Source: Flavobacterium hibisci | GTDB taxonomy: Bacteria > Bacteroidota > Bacteroidia > Flavobacteriales > Flavobacteriaceae | Length of the DNA: 64,000 nt | Direction of reading: 5' to 3' | Assembly (NCBI RefSeq): GCF_020026925.1 | Contig: NZ_JAIQDW010000003.1 | Location: 62,001 to 126,000 of the forward strand | In this document: positions 60,534-64,000 of the stretch, piece by piece | Layout: each line of letters begins with the position of its first letter | Position numbering within the stretch: position 1 is the first letter of the stretch | The notes under the pieces: model-generated | The model's input: only the letters and a program-made list of their open reading frames with translations | Database searches by the model: none | What the model was told of the DNA's origin: nothing | Position numbers and translations under genes: made by a program

Positions 60534-63035
60534 ATGAAAAGAATAATTTTACTCAGCCTGTTTTTTGTATTTGCTTTAGCAAACCATGTTTTTGCGCAAA
60601 CTAAAGTGAGTGGAATTGTTTTGGACAAATCCAATCAGCCTGTTCCGTTTGCAAATGTGGTTTTTAAGGGTTCAAATACGGGAATAGTTTCTAATGAAGA
60701 CGGACGTTTTTATTTAGAATCCCCAAATACGTATACCGCTTTGTTAATCACTTCAGCAGGATTTTCAGATAAGGAAGTTCCTTTGGAAAAAGCAGTAAAT
60801 TATAATTTTAAAATTGTCTTAAGCGAACCTGAAGCACTTAATGAAGTGGTTATTTTTACAGGTAAAACTTCAAAAAAGAATAATCCGGCATTGGATATTT
60901 TGAGAAAGATCTGGGAAAGAAAACGAAAAAACGGTCTTTATCAATTCAATCAGTATCAAATGCAGAAGTACGAAAAAGTTGAATTCGATATGAATACGAT
61001 TGACAGTGCTTTTATGAAAAACAAGCTTTTCAAAGGAATGGAGTTTGTCTTTGAACATGTGGATACTTCTGATGTTACCGGAAAAACCTATCTGCCAATT
61101 TTTATCAACGAATCCGTTTATGATGTTTACGGAGATAATAAATTAAAAAAAGTAAAAGAAAATTTATCCGGAAATAAAATGTCAGGTTTCAATGGGAACC
61201 AACAAATTTTATCTTTCGTAAAAGACCTCTATTCGGACTATAATATTTACGACAATCACCTTAAGTTTTTTGATAAAAGTTTTACAAGTCCGCTTTCAAA
61301 AACCGGAATTGATGTGTATAACTATGTTTTGAAAGACAGTGCTTTTATTGACAAAAAATGGTGTTATAATATTGTTTTCTATCCAAGGCGTAAAAATGAA
61401 TTAACTTTTAAAGGAGATTTCTGGGTCAACGATTCCACTTTTGCCATCAAAAAAATTAATATGGGAGTTACTAAAAGTGCCAATATTAACTGGGTAAAAG
61501 ATATTTATATTGAGCAGGAATTTGAAGTAGAAAACGATTCCGTTTTCCTTTTAACCCGCGATTATATGATGTCTGATTTTGCTTTAAACAAAAAGGAAAA
61601 ATCAAAAGGAGTTTATGGAAAACGAACAACTTTATATAGAAATCATAAATTCAATATTCAGAAACCGGAGAAATTTTATAAAGAAGAAGTTAATTTTATA
61701 GATAATGCTGTTTATGAACGACCAGATGAATTTTGGGAAGAAAATCGTTTTGAAAAACTAAATAAAGACGAACAGGGTATTTATAAAATGCTGGACACTT
61801 TACAGACTGTCAAGAGATTTAAACAGCTGTATAGTCTGGTTTCCATTTTAGGGAGTGGTTATGTCGAATTCAAGAATTTCGATTATGGTCCTATTTTTTC
61901 GACTTTTGGTTATAATGAAGTCGAGGGTTTGAGGCTCAGGGTAGGAGGAAGAACTTATTTTGGACCTAATGATCCATGGCGTATACAAGCTTATACCGCT
62001 TATGGTTTTGATGATAATAAATTCAAATATGGGGTTTCAGGGAAATGGATGCTGGATAAGAAAAACAGATTAATTATTTCTGGAGGAAACAGACGTGATA
62101 TCGAACAAATCGGAGCTAGTTTAACCACAACAAATGATGTTTTAGGACGCAGTTTTGCTTCTTCGGCGTTGTTTACAACTGGAAGCAACGGAAAATTGAC
62201 CAATATTAATCTGAGTAACGTTTCTATTGAAATGGAAGCTAAGAAAAATTTTATAGTTTCTGCAGGTTTTTCATATCGAACATTAGAATCGGCATCGCAG
62301 ACCTTTAGTTTAGACTATTATAAAACTTTGCCATCTGTTTCAAATCCGGCTGGTGTGGTTGAAAGTAAGGTTACGCAATCTGAGGCTAACATTCAGTTTG
62401 AGTTTATGCCAAATCGTAAAACAATTGGTTATGGAGTTGAAAGAGATCTTGTTGACAGCCCATTTAGCCATTTCTTCGTTAACTTTAGTTATGGTCTAAA
62501 AGGAGTTATGAATAGTGATTTTGCTTATGAAAAAGTACAGTTGTTTTACAGACAGCCAATTATTATAGGACCGCTAGGAAGAACAAATATCACACTTGAA
62601 ACAGGAAAAACTTTTGGTACAATTCCGTTAGGATTAATGAGTGTAATTCCGGGTAACCAGACGTATTTTACGATTGAAAATACTTTTAGCAACCTGAATT
62701 TCTACGAATTTGTTACAGATCAATACACAACATTACAATGGAATCATGATTTTGGAGGAAGAATATTTGCCAGAATCCCATTCATGAGAAAACTGAACTG
62801 GAGAGAATTTATAGGAGTGAGAGCCGTCCACGGAACAATTTCTGATGAAAACAGAGCCATAAACGCTTCCGGTCTTCCGTATAATGCACCTGAAAAAGTG
62901 TATTGGGAATATAATGCCGGAATTGGAAATATCTTTAAAGTTTTCAGAATTGATTTTTCATGGAGAGGAAATTATTTGAATATGCCCGATGCTGCTAAAT
63001 TTGCCGTAAAAGGATCCTTTGGTTTCTATTTCTAA
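60534..63035 (+). CDS. DUF5686 outer-membrane protein with carboxypeptidase-like regulatory domain
   Basis: 833 residues. A signal peptide (to about residue 21, FAQ) is followed by a carboxypeptidase-D regulatory-like beta-sandwich (TKVSGIVLDKSNQPVPFANV, about residues 23-100). The rest, DUF5686, includes a barrel-like C-terminal half ending in an aromatic residue (GSFGFYF). Widespread in Bacteroidota outer membranes; function unknown. It begins 10 bp after the pdhB terminator, so its own promoter is not evident. Confidence 0.88.
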   Translation: MKRIILLSLFFVFALANHVFAQTKVSGIVLDKSNQPVPFANVVFKGSNTGIVSNEDGRFYLESPNTYTALLITSAGFSDKEVPLEKAVNYNFKIVLSEPEALNEVVIFTGKTSKKNNPALDILRKIWERKRKNGLYQFNQYQMQKYEKVEFDMNTIDSAFMKNKLFKGMEFVFEHVDTSDVTGKTYLPIFINESVYDVYGDNKLKKVKENLSGNKMSGFNGNQQILSFVKDLYSDYNIYDNHLKFFDKSFTSPLSKTGIDVYNYVLKDSAFIDKKWCYNIVFYPRRKNELTFKGDFWVNDSTFAIKKINMGVTKSANINWVKDIYIEQEFEVENDSVFLLTRDYMMSDFALNKKEKSKGVYGKRTTLYRNHKFNIQKPEKFYKEEVNFIDNAVYERPDEFWEENRFEKLNKDEQGIYKMLDTLQTVKRFKQLYSLVSILGSGYVEFKNFDYGPIFSTFGYNEVEGLRLRVGGRTYFGPNDPWRIQAYTAYGFDDNKFKYGVSGKWMLDKKNRLIISGGNRRDIEQIGASLTTTNDVLGRSFASSALFTTGSNGKLTNINLSNVSIEMEAKKNFIVSAGFSYRTLESASQTFSLDYYKTLPSVSNPAGVVESKVTQSEANIQFEFMPNRKTIGYGVERDLVDSPFSHFFVNFSYGLKGVMNSDFAYEKVQLFYRQPIIIGPLGRTNITLETGKTFGTIPLGLMSVIPGNQTYFTIENTFSNLNFYEFVTDQYTTLQWNHDFGGRIFARIPFMRKLNWREFIGVRAVHGTISDENRAINASGLPYNAPEKVYWEYNAGIGNIFKVFRIDFSWRGNYLNMPDAAKFAVKGSFGFYF

Positions 63036-63056
63036 AATAATTTAAATTTTACATAC

Positions 63057-63098
63057 GCCAAATTGCTAGGAATTTACACTTAGCAATTTGGCTTTTTT
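63057..63098 (+). terminator. Rho-independent terminator after the DUF5686 gene
   Basis: GCCAAATTGCT (63057-63067) and AGCAATTTGGC (63082-63092), an 11-bp perfect stem with six T. Confidence 0.92.
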
Positions 63099-63127
63099 AT
63101 AGAGTCATTATTTTATTTATTTTTAGA

Positions 63128-63204
63128 AGCTAATCCCGCTATCCGTTTCAATCTTTTATTTTTTAAAGAAAAAAATAAAAGGATTTCATCTGCTATCGGG
63201 GCTA
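63128..63204. repeat. Palindromic intergenic repeat, copy 2
   Basis: Same element as 29940-30014. Central hairpin: left arm 63151-63164 (T4-A-T6 core), loop AAAG, right arm 63169-63184 (A7-T-A4 core then GGAT). The base changes relative to copy 1 are matched on both arms. Confidence 0.75.
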
Positions 63205-63219
63205 AAAAAAAATTACGTT

Positions 63220-63819
63220 ATGCAAGAAGCTATTGACTTTTTAGTAACTAAAAATCCAATATTTCGGGAAATAATCGAAAAGTACGGATTACCATCAATC
63301 CCAAAACGACCACAAGGCTTCGAAACTTTAGTGTTGTTAATACTTGAACAGCAGGTTTCTATAGATTCGGCGAAAGCCACATTTTTAAAAATCAAGAATT
63401 ATACAATTTGTAATCCCGAAACCATGGCAGTTTTGCCGGATGAAGAGTTCAGAAATCTCGGGATCAGCCGTCAAAAGACAAAATACATTAAGATTTTAGC
63501 GGAAGCAGTTTTAAATAAAGAATTAGACATTGAAAACTTGGCTTCAAAATCAGCAAAACAAGTCCGCGAAGAACTCATTAAGTTAAAAGGTATCGGAAAC
63601 TGGACAATCGATATCTATTTAATGTTCTGTCTGCAGGAGCCGGATTTAATTCCTTTAGGCGATATTGCAATAGTCAATACAATCAAAGAATTATTTAATA
63701 TTCATGACAAAGGCGAAATGGAAATCTATACTCAAGAGTGGAGTCCGTATCGATCTTATGCAACCTATCTGCTTTGGCATTATTACTTAAATAAACGAAA
63801 TCGTAAGATTACATATTAA
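63220..63819 (+). CDS. AlkA-like DNA-3-methyladenine glycosylase (HhH-GPD)
   Basis: 199 residues of the helix-hairpin-helix base-excision glycosylase family. The N-terminal region has LVLLILEQQVSIDSAKATF. The hairpin is LIKLKGIGNWTIDIYLMFC, and the catalytic Asp lies in LIPLGDIAIVNTIKE. No iron-sulfur cysteines are present, so it is the AlkA/Mag kind rather than EndoIII. Removes alkylated bases. Single gene, after the second palindromic repeat. Confidence 0.9.
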   Translation: MQEAIDFLVTKNPIFREIIEKYGLPSIPKRPQGFETLVLLILEQQVSIDSAKATFLKIKNYTICNPETMAVLPDEEFRNLGISRQKTKYIKILAEAVLNKELDIENLASKSAKQVREELIKLKGIGNWTIDIYLMFCLQEPDLIPLGDIAIVNTIKELFNIHDKGEMEIYTQEWSPYRSYATYLLWHYYLNKRNRKITY

Positions 63820-63888
63820 CTATCTGTTATATAATAAGGAAAGTATATTAAATAATGAATAAAGTATATAGATTAATGCATTTTTTTC

Positions 63889-63920
63889 ATTGTAAAAAAG
63901 GATTCTTTGGGTTACTTTTG
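63889..63920 (+). promoter_or_regulatory. Candidate promoter of ppa
   Basis: ATTG (63889-63892), 20 nt, then TACTTTTG (63913-63920) followed by C, an exact TAnnTTTG match 32 bp before the start. Confidence 0.6.
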
Positions 63921-63952
63921 CATCCAAATTATAGATATAATAAAAAAAGAAA

Positions 63953-64000
63953 ATGACCGCAGACAAACTAACAACTTTCGATGTTTTAATCGAAATACCA
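63953..64000 (+). CDS. ppa: Inorganic pyrophosphatase, 5' fragment
   Basis: Only the first 16 codons are in the window (MTADKLTTFDVLIEIP). This N-terminus matches the start of the family I soluble pyrophosphatase of flavobacteria, in which the next residues are normally the RGSRNKYE motif. It would hydrolyse pyrophosphate in the cytoplasm. The identification rests on this short stretch and on memory of the family. Confidence 0.7.
   Translation, partial: MTADKLTTFDVLIEIP

Noticed and set aside
1..64000. CRISPR arrays, rRNA or tRNA genes, insertion sequences or prophage
   Set aside because: Looked for regular spaced repeats, cloverleaf-like segments, transposase, integrase and phage genes; none was found by reading.

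Overview
The window is a 64 kb piece of an AT-rich chromosome of the Bacteroidota, almost certainly Flavobacterium or a close relative. This rests on several kinds of evidence. Housekeeping proteins have flavobacterial forms: a short RpoD/SigA, an AccD without zinc-finger cysteines, a TamL lipoprotein, and PorT beside UbiE. The exosortase F pair and a HYC_CC_PP-type protein are Bacteroidota families. Many genes are preceded by the Bacteroidota promoter element TAnnTTTG (sometimes with TTG about 18-22 nt upstream), and start sites rarely show a Shine-Dalgarno sequence. No rRNA, tRNA, insertion sequence, prophage or CRISPR array was seen; this is core-genome territory with flavobacterial intergenic repeats.

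Layout. 1-4.0 kb: the 3' end of a dipeptidyl-peptidase IV and two tandem POT peptide transporters. 4.1-5.2 kb: two secreted thioredoxin-fold paralogues, the second without its CxxC. 5.2-10.0 kb (minus): comEC, an NlpC/P60 lipoprotein, lpxB, a small membrane protein and surE. 10.2-14.9 kb: a tail-specific protease, a DNA/RNA nuclease lipoprotein, rpe and rpoD. 15.0-18.0 kb: a HTH-type regulator divergent from a fatty acid desaturase, then a surface repeat protein. 18.1-23.1 kb (minus): pnp, rpsO, two MORN-type proteins and a GAF-type methionine sulfoxide reductase. 23.1-27.1 kb: exosortase F and its partner, then a cysteine-rich metal module (HYC_CC_PP protein, TonB-dependent receptor, HMA protein). 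27.2-32.7 kb: membrane proteins, a glycosyltransferase/flippase-like pair and ruvC. 32.8-37.7 kb: a lipoprotein gene broken by an in-frame stop, hemW, a cyclase-family hydrolase and small genes. 37.8-45.1 kb (minus): the cell-shape block purH, mreB, mreC, mreD, mrdA, rodA. 45.2-53.6 kb: an ABC permease, accD, fba, TamL, an rRNA methyltransferase, porT and ubiE. 53.7-64 kb: folA, thyA, a bifunctional-nuclease-domain protein, etfBA, pdhB, a DUF5686 protein, an AlkA-like glycosylase and the first codons of ppa.

How the genes work together. Extracellular peptide breakdown (DPP-IV) is coupled to uptake (POT). mreBCD-mrdA-rodA form the rod-shape elongation machine. etfBA, pdhB, fba, accD and the desaturase serve carbon and lipid metabolism. 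TamL and PorT build the outer membrane and the type IX secretion system. No wholly new multi-gene system is proven here. The strongest leads for something undescribed are: a perfect palindrome over the promoter of the regulator next to the desaturase; the cysteine-rich receptor/HMA module; a two-copy intergenic repeat whose hairpin arms covary; RNA hairpins in front of pnp and the bifunctional-nuclease gene; and enzyme paralogues or domains that have lost their metal or redox residues (thioredoxin, AccD, ComEC).
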